A stretch of 64,000 bases of DNA, from positions 1,674,001 through 1,738,000 of the forward strand of contig NC_020388.1 in NCBI RefSeq assembly GCF_000591055.1, written 5' to 3'. Position 1 is the first letter of the stretch. Every line of letters starts with the position of its first letter. This DNA comes from Natronomonas moolapensis 8.8.11. Its GTDB lineage: Archaea; Halobacteriota; Halobacteria; Halobacteriales; Haloarculaceae. Positions 23,693 through 31,885 of this stretch are shown one piece after another. Below the pieces are notes generated by a model that saw only the letters and a list, made by a program, of their open reading frames with translations, was not told the DNA's origin and did no database searches. Position numbers and translations under genes: made by a program.

Positions 23693-24238
23693 TCAGTTCG
23701 TCGCCGACTCGAGGACCAACGTGTCGTCTTCGAGGTAGTGTTCGAGGTGGTGGGCGTGTTCCTCGGCCGTCTCGAGGGTCTCCCGGAGGAGTTCCTCCGT
23801 CGCGTAGTCGCCGAGTTCGTTCGCAAGTCCGATGTGGTCCCGCAGCGACTCGATGATGACGCCGAAGGCCTCCATGTCGTTCTCGATGGAGGTCCGGACG
23901 CCGTAGACGTCCTCACCCTCGGGCTCGATGGGGGCGTGCTCCTCGTAGGTCGACCCGCCAGAGAGCGGGACGCCGCCGATGGCCTGAGCGCGCTCGGCGA
24001 GTTCGTCCGCGCTCTCCTCTAGGTCGTCGGTGATTTCGCCGAGGTACTCGTGGACGCCGAGGAACTCCGCGCCTTCGACGTTCCAGTGGTGCTTTTTGAC
24101 CTGATGGTACAGGACGTACGTCGCCGCGAGGTCGGTGTTCAACGCGTCGACGATCTGTTCGGCTTTTTCGGAATCGAGCTTCAGTGCGGTCTCCTCGACG
24201 CTTCCGGCCTGACGGCGTACGGTCTCTTGAGTACTCAT
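23693..24238 (-). CDS. dpsA: DNA-protecting ferritin-like protein DpsA
   Basis: 181 residues, Dps fold: four-helix bundle with the intersubunit ferroxidase residues in HHWNVEG (about 50-56) and the following DDLEESADELAER helix. DpsA assembles into a dodecamer that oxidises and stores iron and guards DNA from peroxide. Monocistronic, with a TATA box and an upstream inverted repeat. Confidence 0.95.
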   Translation of the reverse strand: MSTQETVRRQAGSVEETALKLDSEKAEQIVDALNTDLAATYVLYHQVKKHHWNVEGAEFLGVHEYLGEITDDLEESADELAERAQAIGGVPLSGGSTYEEHAPIEPEGEDVYGVRTSIENDMEAFGVIIESLRDHIGLANELGDYATEELLRETLETAEEHAHHLEHYLEDDTLVLESATN

Positions 24239-24263
24239 ACACTACTGTATTGGACTGCCCACT

Positions 24264-24291
24264 ACTTAAATGTTTTCACTAATGAAATTAG
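24264..24291 (-). promoter_or_regulatory. dpsA promoter with CTAAT-N3-ATTAG operator
   Basis: The TATA-like TTTAAG at about 24264-24269 lies about 27 nt before the dpsA ATG. Directly upstream, at 24279-24291, is a perfect inverted repeat CTAAT-GAA-ATTAG covering the BRE side. An iron- or peroxide-sensing regulator site is inferred. Confidence 0.55.
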
Positions 24292-24403
24292 ATTTTTCTA
24301 TTCAAAAAATAATATTCTCATTCAGTGATTCCCTCCGGGGGCGGCGAAACGCAGTCACTGGCGTCTGCGGGCCGTTCGCACGGCCGGAACCGTTCATAAG
24401 CGC

Positions 24404-24580
24404 TTTTATGCGGTGACGCAGTACGGTGGTGTACAGCCTACGCGGGGTTGTGATGCTCCTAGCCAGACAGGACTCAACATGCACCGACCCGGTGTGAAGA
24501 ACCGGCGGACGTCGGCCGACGACGGTCCGTTCGCGTTCGACGGCGGGGGAGCGCGAGCCCACGCGTGGGAGGATCCAATA
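24404..24580 (+). promoter_or_regulatory. rpl7ae promoter and ~150-nt structured leader
   Basis: TTTTAT at 24404-24409 is the only convincing TATA element, placing the transcript start near 24433 and the ATG 150 nt later, unusual where leaderless mRNAs dominate. The leader contains a CCGGT-GTGAAGA-ACCGG hairpin (24489-24505) whose loop holds GAAGA, reminiscent of kink-turn sequence. L7Ae binds kink-turns, so autoregulation is possible. An in-frame extension of the ORF exists but its composition is not protein-like. Confidence 0.45.
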
Positions 24581-24943
24581 ATGTCAGTATACGTAGATTT
24601 CGACGTTCCCGCGGACCTCGAGGACGACGCCATCGAGGCGCTCGAGGTCGCCCGGGACACCGGCTCAGTAAAGAAGGGAACCAACGAGACGACGAAGGCC
24701 GTCGAGCGTGGCAACGCCGAGCTCGTCTTCGTCGCCGAGGACGTCAGCCCCGAGGAAGTCGTCATGCATCTGCCGGAAATAGCCACAGAAAAGGACGTCC
24801 CGCACGTCTTCGTCGGCACGCAGGACGACATCGGCCACGCCGCCGGGCTACAGGTCGGCAGCGCCGCCGCCGCCATCGTCGATGCCGGCGAGGCGAGCAA
24901 CGACGTCGAATCGATCGCCGAGAAGGTCGAGGAACTCCGGTAG
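24581..24943 (+). CDS. rpl7ae: Ribosomal protein L7Ae
   Basis: 120 residues from ATG 24581 ([10 protein letters not shown]). The L7Ae motif is clear: [20 protein letters not shown] (about 27-46) and [19 protein letters not shown]. Besides being in the large subunit, it binds kink-turns in box C/D and H/ACA guide RNAs and RNase P. First gene of rpl7ae-rps28e-rpl24e-ndk. Confidence 0.96.
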   Translation: MSVYVDFDVPADLEDDAIEALEVARDTGSVKKGTNETTKAVERGNAELVFVAEDVSPEEVVMHLPEIATEKDVPHVFVGTQDDIGHAAGLQVGSAAAAIVDAGEASNDVESIAEKVEELR

Positions 24944-24953
24944 GTGAGTGAGT

Positions 24954-25178
24954 ATGAGTGCTGAAAACGAAGGGGACGGCGCGACCCCCGCCGAAGTAAT
25001 CGAGGTGGTCGGCAAGACCGGCATGCACGGCGAAGCTATGCAGGTCAAATGCCGGATCAAGGAGGGCGAAAATCAAGGGCGGATCATCGCCCGGAACGTC
25101 CTCGGGCCGGTCCGTGTCGGCGACGTGTTACAGCTTCGCGAGACGGCCCGCGAGGCCGACTCCATCGGAGGACAATAA
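24954..25178 (+). CDS. rps28e: Ribosomal protein S28e
   Basis: 74 residues from ATG 24954 (a GTG 6 nt earlier is in frame). OB-fold ribosomal protein with [20 protein letters not shown] and the conserved [21 protein letters not shown] end. The stop shares one base with the rpl24e start (TAATG). Confidence 0.95.
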   Translation: MSAENEGDGATPAEVIEVVGKTGMHGEAMQVKCRIKEGENQGRIIARNVLGPVRVGDVLQLRETAREADSIGGQ

Positions 25179-25549
25179 TGGTTCAGAAACGCACCTGCGA
25201 CTACAGCGGCCAGGAGATCGAACCCGGCACCGGGACGATGTACGTCAAGAACGACGGCACGGTGCTTTGGTTCGCGGACGCGAAGTGCGAGAAGAACTAC
25301 CGGATGGGCCGGGAGGCCAGAGACCTCGAGTGGATCGGCAACGAGGACGAGGCGGCGGACGCCGACGTCGAGGACGCTGATGTCGAGACCGACGCCGAGG
25401 AAGCCACCGACGCGCCCGTCGATGCCGACGCTGATGCCGAGACCGATGCCGAGGAAGCTACCGACGCGCCCGTCGACGCCGACGCTGATGCCGAGACCGA
25501 CGCCGAGACGGCCGACGATGCCGAGACCGACGAGGAGGTCGACGCGTAG
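25178..25549 (+). CDS. rpl24e: Ribosomal protein L24e with acidic repeat tail
   Basis: 123 residues, about twice the usual length. Residues 1-54 are L24e ([40 protein letters not shown]). Of the four zinc-binding cysteines known in Haloarcula L24e, only C7 and C37 remain; the partners are Ser and Ala, so it is a zinc-free form. Residues about 57-123 are an Asp/Glu/Ala tail with two perfect 18-residue repeats. Confidence 0.93.
   Translation: MVQKRTCDYSGQEIEPGTGTMYVKNDGTVLWFADAKCEKNYRMGREARDLEWIGNEDEAADADVEDADVETDAEEATDAPVDADADAETDAEEATDAPVDADADAETDAETADDAETDEEVDA
25385..25492 (+). repeat. 54-bp in-frame tandem repeat in rpl24e
   Basis: Two copies (25385-25438 and 25439-25492), each encoding [18 protein letters not shown], with a few silent differences and a partial third copy after. 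Confidence 0.9.
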
Positions 25550-26011
25550 ATGGCCGACGTCGAGCGCACCTTCGTGATGGTCAAGCCCGACGGCGTCCAA
25601 CGAGGTCTGATCGGCGACATCGTCTCGCGGTTCGAGGAGCGCGGGCTGAAGCTCGTCGCCGGCAGGTTCATGCGGATCGACGACGAACTCGCCCGCGAGC
25701 ACTACGCCGAACACGTCGAGAAGCCGTTCTTCGAGGACCTCTCGGGCTTTATCACTTCGGGACCGGTCTTTGCGATGGTCTGGGAGGGCCAAGACGCGAT
25801 CGCACAGGTCCGGACGATGATGGGCGAGACCGACCCCGCCGAGTCCGCGCCGGGCACGATCCGCGGCGACTTCGGACTCGATCTGGGACGCAACGTCATC
25901 CACGGCTCGGACACCGAGACGGGCTCGGCCGAGCGCGAGATCGATCTGTTCTTCGAGGACGAGGACCTCCACGACTACGACCGGATCGACGAGACCTGGC
26001 TGTACGAGTAG
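25550..26011 (+). CDS. ndk: Nucleoside diphosphate kinase
   Basis: 153 residues. It has [19 protein letters not shown] at the N-terminus and the phosphohistidine in [17 protein letters not shown] (His about 117). It equilibrates NTP pools through a phospho-His intermediate. The ATG directly follows the rpl24e stop. Confidence 0.97.
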   Translation: MADVERTFVMVKPDGVQRGLIGDIVSRFEERGLKLVAGRFMRIDDELAREHYAEHVEKPFFEDLSGFITSGPVFAMVWEGQDAIAQVRTMMGETDPAESAPGTIRGDFGLDLGRNVIHGSDTETGSAEREIDLFFEDEDLHDYDRIDETWLYE

Positions 26012-26028
26012 ACCGTCTTCTGCGCCGC

Positions 26029-26034
26029 TTTTTT
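26029..26034 (+). terminator. T6 terminator after ndk
   Basis: Six T following GCGCCGC about 18 nt after the ndk stop, ending the rpl7ae operon. Confidence 0.5.
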
Positions 26035-26165
26035 ATGTGACGCGGGCCGCCCGTCGAGCAATGGCTTTCGGTGGAGCAACGAGCAACGAGTTTCGACGAA
26101 ATACAACCGTGTGTGCGCTACCGCGACGAGCGAACGCGGCAGGCGGGTCGCCGGGGGCCGCCTCG

Positions 26166-27236
26166 TTACTGCTGGCCGGCGTGGCCGACCGTGATTTCGC
26201 CGGCGTCGAGTTCCGCCTCGACCTCGCGGGCCGCGGTCACCATGTTCGCCGTCTTCTCGTAGGCGACCTCGCGGGGGAGCAGTTTCACGCCACAGTCGGG
26301 CGAGACGGTGAGCCGTTCCGGCGGGACGATCTCGAGGCCTTTCAGTATGTTCTCTTTGATTTCCTCGACCGACTCGACTTCCGTGGTGTGGACGTCGACG
26401 ACGCCCAGCGCGAGGTCCTTCGTGAACTCGGGCTGTTTGAACACGTCGAGTTGCTCGTAGTCGCCGTTGGCGAGTTCGAGGTCGTACTCGTGGACCGGCA
26501 TCTCGAGGATCTCGGGGTAGATCCGCGAGTAGTCGCCATAGCAGACGTGCAATCCGAGTCGGACGTCTTCTGGGACACCGTCGGCGATGTGTTCGAGACA
26601 CTCGCCGACGATGGCGTGGTCGTCGGGTGTGGTCGCAAGGGCCGGTTCGTCGATCTGGACGTAGCGTGCGCCCGCCTCGACGAGGGCCTCGATTTCCTCG
26701 TTGACCAGGTCGGCGAGTTCGTAGGCCAGTTCCGCTTCGCTGTCGTAGGCTTCGTTGAACGACCACGACGCGAGGGTGTACGGGCCGGTGATCGGCACTT
26801 TCACCGGGCGATCCGCGACGCCGGTCGTGAACTCGAACTCGTCGACGAGCCACGGCTCGGTGTAGGCGACCTCGTCGGCCACCGAGGGCTTGTCGAAGTA
26901 GTTGTGTCCCCACACCTTGACCGGGCCGTTGAACTCGTAGCCCTCGATGCGGTCGGCGAAGTACTCGACCATCTCGTTTCGGCGCATCTCGCCGTCGACG
27001 ACGGCGTCAAGCCCGGCGCGGACGTGCTCCTCCGTGATGAGACGGGCGGCGTCGTCCATCGCCTCCGCCAAGGCGTCGTCGTCGAATCCTCGGTCGTCGT
27101 CCTCGGCGAGGTCCTTCGCGCGGTTGAGCCACGTCGGCTTGGGGTAGGAGCCGACGACGGTCGTGAGCAGGAAGTGCTCGCTCGGGTGGTCGGCGGGGCG
27201 GAACTGCTCGCGGGTGTCGACGCGGTCGGAACTCAT
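26166..27236 (-). CDS. metE: Cobalamin-independent methionine synthase, catalytic (C-terminal type) subunit
   Basis: 356 residues from ATG 27236. MetE C-terminal barrel: TTVVGSYPKP at the start, RYVQIDEPAL (about 190), zinc ligands in GLHVCYGDY and SPDCGVKLL (about 320). It transfers a methyl group to homocysteine. Haloarchaea encode MetE as two separate chains. The partner gene overlaps its start by 4 nt. Confidence 0.9.
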   Translation of the reverse strand: MSSDRVDTREQFRPADHPSEHFLLTTVVGSYPKPTWLNRAKDLAEDDDRGFDDDALAEAMDDAARLITEEHVRAGLDAVVDGEMRRNEMVEYFADRIEGYEFNGPVKVWGHNYFDKPSVADEVAYTEPWLVDEFEFTTGVADRPVKVPITGPYTLASWSFNEAYDSEAELAYELADLVNEEIEALVEAGARYVQIDEPALATTPDDHAIVGECLEHIADGVPEDVRLGLHVCYGDYSRIYPEILEMPVHEYDLELANGDYEQLDVFKQPEFTKDLALGVVDVHTTEVESVEEIKENILKGLEIVPPERLTVSPDCGVKLLPREVAYEKTANMVTAAREVEAELDAGEITVGHAGQQ

Positions 27237-28213
27237 CGGGACACCTCCGCGGGCGCGGCGGCGAGCGCATCCAGTTTCGCCTCCGCCCTGTTCGTCGGCA
27301 GGTAGAACAACTCGGTGTTCGAACTCGCATAGATCGTCCCGAACGCCTCGTTCGGCAGTTGCGAGTCGACCCACTCGATCCGTTCGGCGATGTCCTCGGG
27401 TGCCTCGACGAGTGTGTTCTGTCCGTCGACGACGCCCAAGGCGATGTCGTCTTTCGTGCCGTACTCCTGGATGTTGTAGACGCTGCCCTCGTGGTCGGAG
27501 ACGAAGTCGAACCCGATCGCGTCGACGTCGGCGTCCATCAGGTGCGCGTAGGGCTTCTCGGGAATCGACCCCCAGTAGGTGTGGACCACGACGTCGGCGT
27601 CGACGGCGGCGGCGACGGTGTCGATGGCCGCGCTGGCGCGTTCGTCCTCGCCGTCGTCGGGTGCGTCGGTGACAAGCGACGGTTCGAGCAAAAACAGCGT
27701 CTCGACGGGCGGGAACTCGGCCGCCTCGGCGGCGAGGAACTCGGCGACGGCGTCGAGAAACGACGCGTCGTCGCCGTAGTGCTCGTCGGTCGCGAGGTCC
27801 GAAAGCGAGTACGGTCCGGGGAGGACGGCCTGGGTCGCCTCGGAGGCGGCTTCCAGTTCGGCGGCCACGTCGCCGCCGGGAGTCAACTCACCGCGGACCA
27901 CCGGCTCCCGATAGAAATTGTTGTTGTCGTAGTAGCGGACGATCCCTCGCGTCTCGACATCGTCGTGGACACAGAGCGGATGGGCGAGCATATCGTCCCA
28001 CCGGAGTTGCCCCTCGACGACCCGATCGAGACCCGCCTCCCGCTGTCTGTCGACCGTCTCCTCGCGGGCGCGGGCGTACGCCTCGGCGATCTCCCCGCCC
28101 TCATCGCCGGAGATGAGGTCGTCTTTTTGATGCCCCTTGAGGTCGGCGAGATCCTCTTTTGCCCAGTCGGGCAGCGGGTACAGTCCGGGTGTCGTCGCGA
28201 TCACGTCACTCAT
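27233..28213 (-). CDS. MetE-like paralogue (N-terminal-type partner)
   Basis: 326 residues with the same barrel fold (TTPGLYPLPDW, VLPGPYSLSDLA, IGFDFVSDHEG, LGVVDGQNT) but without the zinc ligands: HTYW replaces HxC and no late Cys is present. It probably binds folate or serves as structural partner of the adjacent subunit. Probably cotranscribed (ATGA overlap). Confidence 0.8.
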   Translation of the reverse strand: MSDVIATTPGLYPLPDWAKEDLADLKGHQKDDLISGDEGGEIAEAYARAREETVDRQREAGLDRVVEGQLRWDDMLAHPLCVHDDVETRGIVRYYDNNNFYREPVVRGELTPGGDVAAELEAASEATQAVLPGPYSLSDLATDEHYGDDASFLDAVAEFLAAEAAEFPPVETLFLLEPSLVTDAPDDGEDERASAAIDTVAAAVDADVVVHTYWGSIPEKPYAHLMDADVDAIGFDFVSDHEGSVYNIQEYGTKDDIALGVVDGQNTLVEAPEDIAERIEWVDSQLPNEAFGTIYASSNTELFYLPTNRAEAKLDALAAAPAEVSR

Positions 28214-28253
28214 TGTGCGCGGATACGAGATGACGGTGTTTAATATTTCCTAC

Positions 28254-28829
28254 TCATCTATTCGCATGAGTAATTTCAAGGACGACGAGACGCTCGAACG
28301 GGAACGACGCCTCGTCGACCGCCTCCGCCCCCAGCCCCGCCTCGTCGGCGAGTTCGACGACCGCGTCGACGTCGGTCAGTGTGGAGACGAGGAGGTAAGC
28401 CCGCCCCGACGGACGGAGAACGCGGCCGAGATCGGAGAGGAACGGACGGATCACCCGTCGACCGTCCTCGCCGCCGGAGAGGGCGTATTCGAGGGGATCG
28501 TCCCACTCCTCTTCGGGCGGCGTGGGGAGGTACGGCGGGTTAAACACTACCGCGTCGAAGCTATCCGCGAGGAAGGCGTGTGTCAGATCCGACCGGACGG
28601 CTTCGATGCCCGCCGACCGGGTTCGCCGGCACGCCTCGGGGTTGATATCGCATCCCACGACGTCGGCGGGCGTCTCCGCCGCGATCCGATCGGCGACGTA
28701 TCCCGATCCGACGCCCACCTCGAGGACCCGCCCGCCGTCGATCCGGTCGATCGCCGCTGTCGCGAGAAGCCGGGAGTCCTCGGCCGGTTCATACACCGTC
28801 GCCATCCCGCGTTGCTCTGCGAGTTTCAT
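28254..28829 (-). CDS. HemK2/PrmC-like protein methyltransferase
   Basis: 191 residues, class I SAM methyltransferase: VLEVGVGSGYVADRI (motif I), DINPEACRRT, and the NPPY catalytic tetrapeptide of Gln/Asn N5-methylating enzymes (FNPPYLPTPP). The short form lacking the long N-terminal domain matches archaeal/eukaryal Mtq2/HemK2, which methylates the GGQ of release factor aRF1. Downstream of rsmA in the usual haloarchaeal order. Confidence 0.85.
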   Translation of the reverse strand: MKLAEQRGMATVYEPAEDSRLLATAAIDRIDGGRVLEVGVGSGYVADRIAAETPADVVGCDINPEACRRTRSAGIEAVRSDLTHAFLADSFDAVVFNPPYLPTPPEEEWDDPLEYALSGGEDGRRVIRPFLSDLGRVLRPSGRAYLLVSTLTDVDAVVELADEAGLGAEAVDEASFPFERLVVLEITHANR

Positions 28830-29017
28830 TCGGCGGCGTCCCCGTCCCCGTCCGTCGGCGGATCGGTGACCGACACCCCGGTGCCGTCGGCAAGGCCATC
28901 GGCGTTGTCCCGGTCCGCTCTCCCCGATCCGTCGGCAAGGTCGTTCTCGACTGCATCGGAGTTATAATACGTCTTCGGTCGGCGGCCGAGCCGGTACGTC
29001 AGCATCGGACCCGTCAC
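28826..29017 (-). CDS. Small acidic protein between rsmA and hemK2
   Basis: 63 residues: MTGPMLTYRLGRRPKTYYNS, then an Asp/Gly-rich tail. The frame overlaps rsmA's stop and the HemK2 start by exactly 4 nt (ATGA type) on both sides. That is what a translated operon gene looks like, although the sequence has low information. Function unknown. Confidence 0.5.
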   Translation of the reverse strand: MTGPMLTYRLGRRPKTYYNSDAVENDLADGSGRADRDNADGLADGTGVSVTDPPTDGDGDAAE

Positions 29018-29835
29018 CCCTGCTCGGCCGCCAGCCGGGCCAGCCGGGCGAACTCGCCCGGAGGCACGTTTCCGGCTCGCTTGCCCATCAGTTCCCCGCC
29101 AGCCGCTTCGATCAGCGCCTCCGGGTCGTCGATCCCCGAGATGTGGGTGGTGTTCCGGATCGCGTTACGCATCGTCTTCCGGCGTTGGGTGAACACCGCA
29201 CGGACCAACGCCATGAACGACTCGTCGTCCGGCACATCGTACTCGGGGACCCGCGGCGTCGCCCGAACGACCGAGCTTTCGACGGCCGGCGGCGGCGAGA
29301 ACGCCTCCTTCGGCACCGCCTCGACGACCTCGATGTCGGCGTAATGGCCCGCCGTAACCGACAGCCGGCCGTACTCGCTGCTCCCCGGTGCCGCGGCCAT
29401 CCGCTCGGCGAACTCCGCCTGGAACATCAACACCAGCGGCCGCCCCGCCGGCAGGAGCCGGAACGCGATCTCCGAGGAGACGCCGTAGGGAAGATTCGAG
29501 ACCGAGGCGGTGAACGCCGGAAGATCGACTTCGAGGGCGTCGCCCGCCACGACGGTCAACGTCCCACCAGCGATCTCGGCCGCGAACTCCTCCCGCAGGA
29601 ACGCGGCGAGGTCGGGATCTCGCTCGACGACCGTGACGCGGTCGGCGACCGAGAGCAGCCGGTCGGTGAGTCCTCCGGTTCCGCCGCCGATCTCCACGAC
29701 GTGGCTCGTGTCGGCACCGTCGGGGAGGTAGCCGGGCAGTCGATCGAGCACCCGGTCGTCGACGAGAAAGTGTTGATCGCGCTCGGGGTCGCCTCGCAGG
29801 CCCGCACGGGCGATGAGCGCGTCGGGGTCGCGCAT
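29014..29835 (-). CDS. rsmA: 16S rRNA dimethyladenosine transferase (KsgA/Dim1)
   Basis: 273 residues. QHFLVDDRVLDRL, the SAM motif VVEIGGGTGGLT, catalytic SNLPYGVSSE and ALVRAVFTQRRKTMRNAI. It dimethylates the two adjacent adenines in the 3'-terminal helix of 16S rRNA late in 30S assembly. Standard neighbours DUF655 and HemK2. Confidence 0.95.
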   Translation of the reverse strand: MRDPDALIARAGLRGDPERDQHFLVDDRVLDRLPGYLPDGADTSHVVEIGGGTGGLTDRLLSVADRVTVVERDPDLAAFLREEFAAEIAGGTLTVVAGDALEVDLPAFTASVSNLPYGVSSEIAFRLLPAGRPLVLMFQAEFAERMAAAPGSSEYGRLSVTAGHYADIEVVEAVPKEAFSPPPAVESSVVRATPRVPEYDVPDDESFMALVRAVFTQRRKTMRNAIRNTTHISGIDDPEALIEAAGGELMGKRAGNVPPGEFARLARLAAEQG

Positions 29836-29902
29836 ACCCGTGCTAACGCCCGGTTCCGTATATTACTCGCGTTTTCCGTTCTGCGCCCCCGGTCTCTGGG
29901 CG

Positions 29903-30475
29903 CTACTCCTCGCGACGGGCGAAGATGCGGTATTTGAGGTCCTCTTCTCGCAGTTCCTCGAGGATCCGCTCGGCGAGGACGTCCTTCGGCTCGTAGAGTC
30001 CCGCCACCCGCTCTTCGATGTCCTCGTAGCTCTCGAAGGGCTTTCTCTTTCGCGCGTCGAGGACGTTGTTTCTGAGCTTCTTTCCGATGCCCGGCAGGAG
30101 GTTCAACACGTGTAGCCGGGTCGTGATCGGCTGGGCGTCGTTGTAGAATTCGACGAATCGGTCCTCGTCGGCGTCGAGTATCTGATCGATCGCATACTCC
30201 AGTTCGGACTCCGCAGTGCTCGTGAGGTCGCTGTACTCGGCCCGACGGAGCTGTTTGACGTTCCCGCCCGGCGGATCGATCTCGATTTGGTCGCCGATGT
30301 TGACGCCCGCGTCATCGGTCAGCGCGGCCTCGACGAGACTGAAATCCGTCTCGCCAAGCGCGAGCGCGACCGGCGAGCGCTCGTATTGGGGCCGGTCGTC
30401 GTCGGGTCGCCCCCTCGGGAGGAAGTCCAACACGACCGCGGTTCGTTCTCCGGCGCTGTCTCCGTCGTCGCTCAT
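29903..30475 (-). CDS. DUF655 protein (RNA-related, HhH motif)
   Basis: 190 residues: an OB-like N-terminal part (AVVLDFLPRGR, GDQIEIDPP) and a helix-hairpin-helix LLPGIGKKLRNNVLDARKRK (about 132-151), typical of DUF655. The consistent place between rpoF and rsmA suggests a nucleic-acid role in translation or RNA processing; no activity is established to my knowledge. Confidence 0.88.
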   Translation of the reverse strand: MSDDGDSAGERTAVVLDFLPRGRPDDDRPQYERSPVALALGETDFSLVEAALTDDAGVNIGDQIEIDPPGGNVKQLRRAEYSDLTSTAESELEYAIDQILDADEDRFVEFYNDAQPITTRLHVLNLLPGIGKKLRNNVLDARKRKPFESYEDIEERVAGLYEPKDVLAERILEELREEDLKYRIFARREE

Positions 30476-30587
30476 ATTCTCGGGTACGAAGAGACGATAT
30501 TTAAACTACGGGCAGACGGAGCGCGATAGGCCGTCGGAGCGGCCGCGCCCGTGGGCGGACGTCACTGGCGTCCGTCGGGGCTCCCCC

Positions 30588-30944
30588 TCAGACGTACTTG
30601 ACGACGACGTCGAGCACCTCGTCGAGTTCCTCGCCCGAGAGGGTGTAGCGGCCCTGTGCGAAGACGGTCCGGAGTTCGTCGCGGTCTTCCGGCAGCAGGT
30701 CGACGATCTTGTAAGCGCTCGCTTCGTCGACCTTCTCGAGTTCGAGCAGTTCCTCGACCAACTCGCGGGACTCCTCCGCCTCAAGCGCAGAGAAGCGATT
30801 CACGTGCTCGATGGCCCGCGCGAGTTCATACCGCATCTCGCGGTCCTCGTCGAGCGCGCGCTCGGTCTCGACGTCCGCCAGAAGCTCTTTCGCTTCGGGG
30901 GTCGTGAGATACGTCTCGTCGATAACCTGCTTGAATAGCGTCAT
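30588..30944 (-). CDS. rpoF: RNA polymerase subunit F (Rpb4)
   Basis: 118 residues from ATG 30944, overlapping the rpl21e stop (ATGA). Rpb4 features: helical, [20 protein letters not shown] and [16 protein letters not shown]. Forms the stalk with RpoE. Confidence 0.92.
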   Translation of the reverse strand: MTLFKQVIDETYLTTPEAKELLADVETERALDEDREMRYELARAIEHVNRFSALEAEESRELVEELLELEKVDEASAYKIVDLLPEDRDELRTVFAQGRYTLSGEELDEVLDVVVKYV

Positions 30945-31234
30945 GCCTGCTGTCGCCGGAGGTGAGCCGGCGCAGCGATGAGCGTCTTCGTCACGCTGCC
31001 GTCCTCGATTTCGACTTTGAACGCGCGACCCTGTTTGCCCGCGACCGTACCGGTGCGGCCGTTGAATCGGGGGTGGAACTGTCCGTTCGGGACGGAGGGG
31101 TCGAGTTTGAGATGTACTTTCTCGCCGTCGTCGAACTCCTCGACGGAGCGCTGGGGCGGCGATGCCCCGCGGTCGCGGGCGTCGTTTTTCAGCTTGTTGC
31201 GCGTCGCTTGTCGTGGACCGTTCGAACTGGGCAT
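30941..31234 (-). CDS. rpl21e: Ribosomal protein L21e
   Basis: 97 residues: [51 protein letters not shown] and [12 protein letters not shown] match L21e. First gene of the rpl21e-rpoF-DUF655-rsmA-hemK2 run. Confidence 0.95.
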   Translation of the reverse strand: MPSSNGPRQATRNKLKNDARDRGASPPQRSVEEFDDGEKVHLKLDPSVPNGQFHPRFNGRTGTVAGKQGRAFKVEIEDGSVTKTLIAAPAHLRRQQA

Positions 31235-31331
31235 AGTTGTAGCGGCCTACACAGTTCCGACACATAAAACGTGCGTTCCGGAGACGCCACGAGGCGCGTT
31301 CTCGGGCGTCAAAACCCCGAAAAGAGGTAGC

Positions 31332-31598
31332 TCAGATTCGGCCGACTTCGTCGACGCCGACGCTCTCGACGCCGTCGACACCGGAGAACGCCTCCTCGAC
31401 GGTGTCCGTTCCGCCCGCCTCGTCCGGGATGACGACGGTCGGGAACAGCGCGATCAGGCCGAACGCGACGTCCTCGCGGTCGACGCGGCTGATTTTCGCG
31501 CCCTCCGGGAGGGTGTTCTCGAGTCGTTCCTGGAGGTCGTCGAGGTCGACCTCGGGGCTCTGCGGCATGACCTTCATTTTGGCGGCGACTTTCCCCAT
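31332..31598 (-). CDS. ef1b: Elongation factor 1-beta
   Basis: 88 residues from ATG 31598 ([20 protein letters not shown]). The ferredoxin-like fold with the end [15 protein letters not shown] matches archaeal aEF-1B, the nucleotide exchange factor for aEF-1A. Two nt separate it from the zinc-finger gene upstream. Confidence 0.93.
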   Translation of the reverse strand: MGKVAAKMKVMPQSPEVDLDDLQERLENTLPEGAKISRVDREDVAFGLIALFPTVVIPDEAGGTDTVEEAFSGVDGVESVGVDEVGRI

Positions 31599-31600
31599 CG

Positions 31601-31783
31601 TTACGGCCCCGTGAACCCACAGTCGGGGCACTCATAGAGGTTGCTCTGCTTGCGACACGTCGAACAGCGGTAGATCAGCGTCCCACACTCCGGGCAGTCG
31701 AACTTCGCCGCGTCCGTCCCGGAGATGTTGATCCCACAGGAGATACAGGTGTGCTCCCTGCGATCCTCGCTTTTACTACTCAT
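31601..31783 (-). CDS. Zinc-ribbon mini-protein, HVO_2753-like
   Basis: 60 residues with four Cx2C pairs (CISC, CPEC, CSTC, CPDC) for two zinc sites, ending in [18 protein letters not shown]. Closely resembles Haloferax HVO_2753, a structurally solved small zinc-finger protein linked to biofilm and motility phenotypes. Cotranscribed with ef1b, as is usual in this class. Confidence 0.93.
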   Translation of the reverse strand: MSSKSEDRREHTCISCGINISGTDAAKFDCPECGTLIYRCSTCRKQSNLYECPDCGFTGP

Positions 31784-31885
31784 ACCATTCCGTCCGGCGG
31801 CGTGGCATTTAACGCTTATCAAGCGGCGCGCCCGTCGATCCGATCGATCGGTGGCGTCTTCCGGATCGGGTGCGTCCCCTCCGGC

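Noticed and set aside
24413-24580. N-terminal extension of L7Ae from ATG 24413
   Set aside because: The 56 extra residues are Gly/Arg-rich and unlike any L7Ae. The conserved protein starts at 24581.
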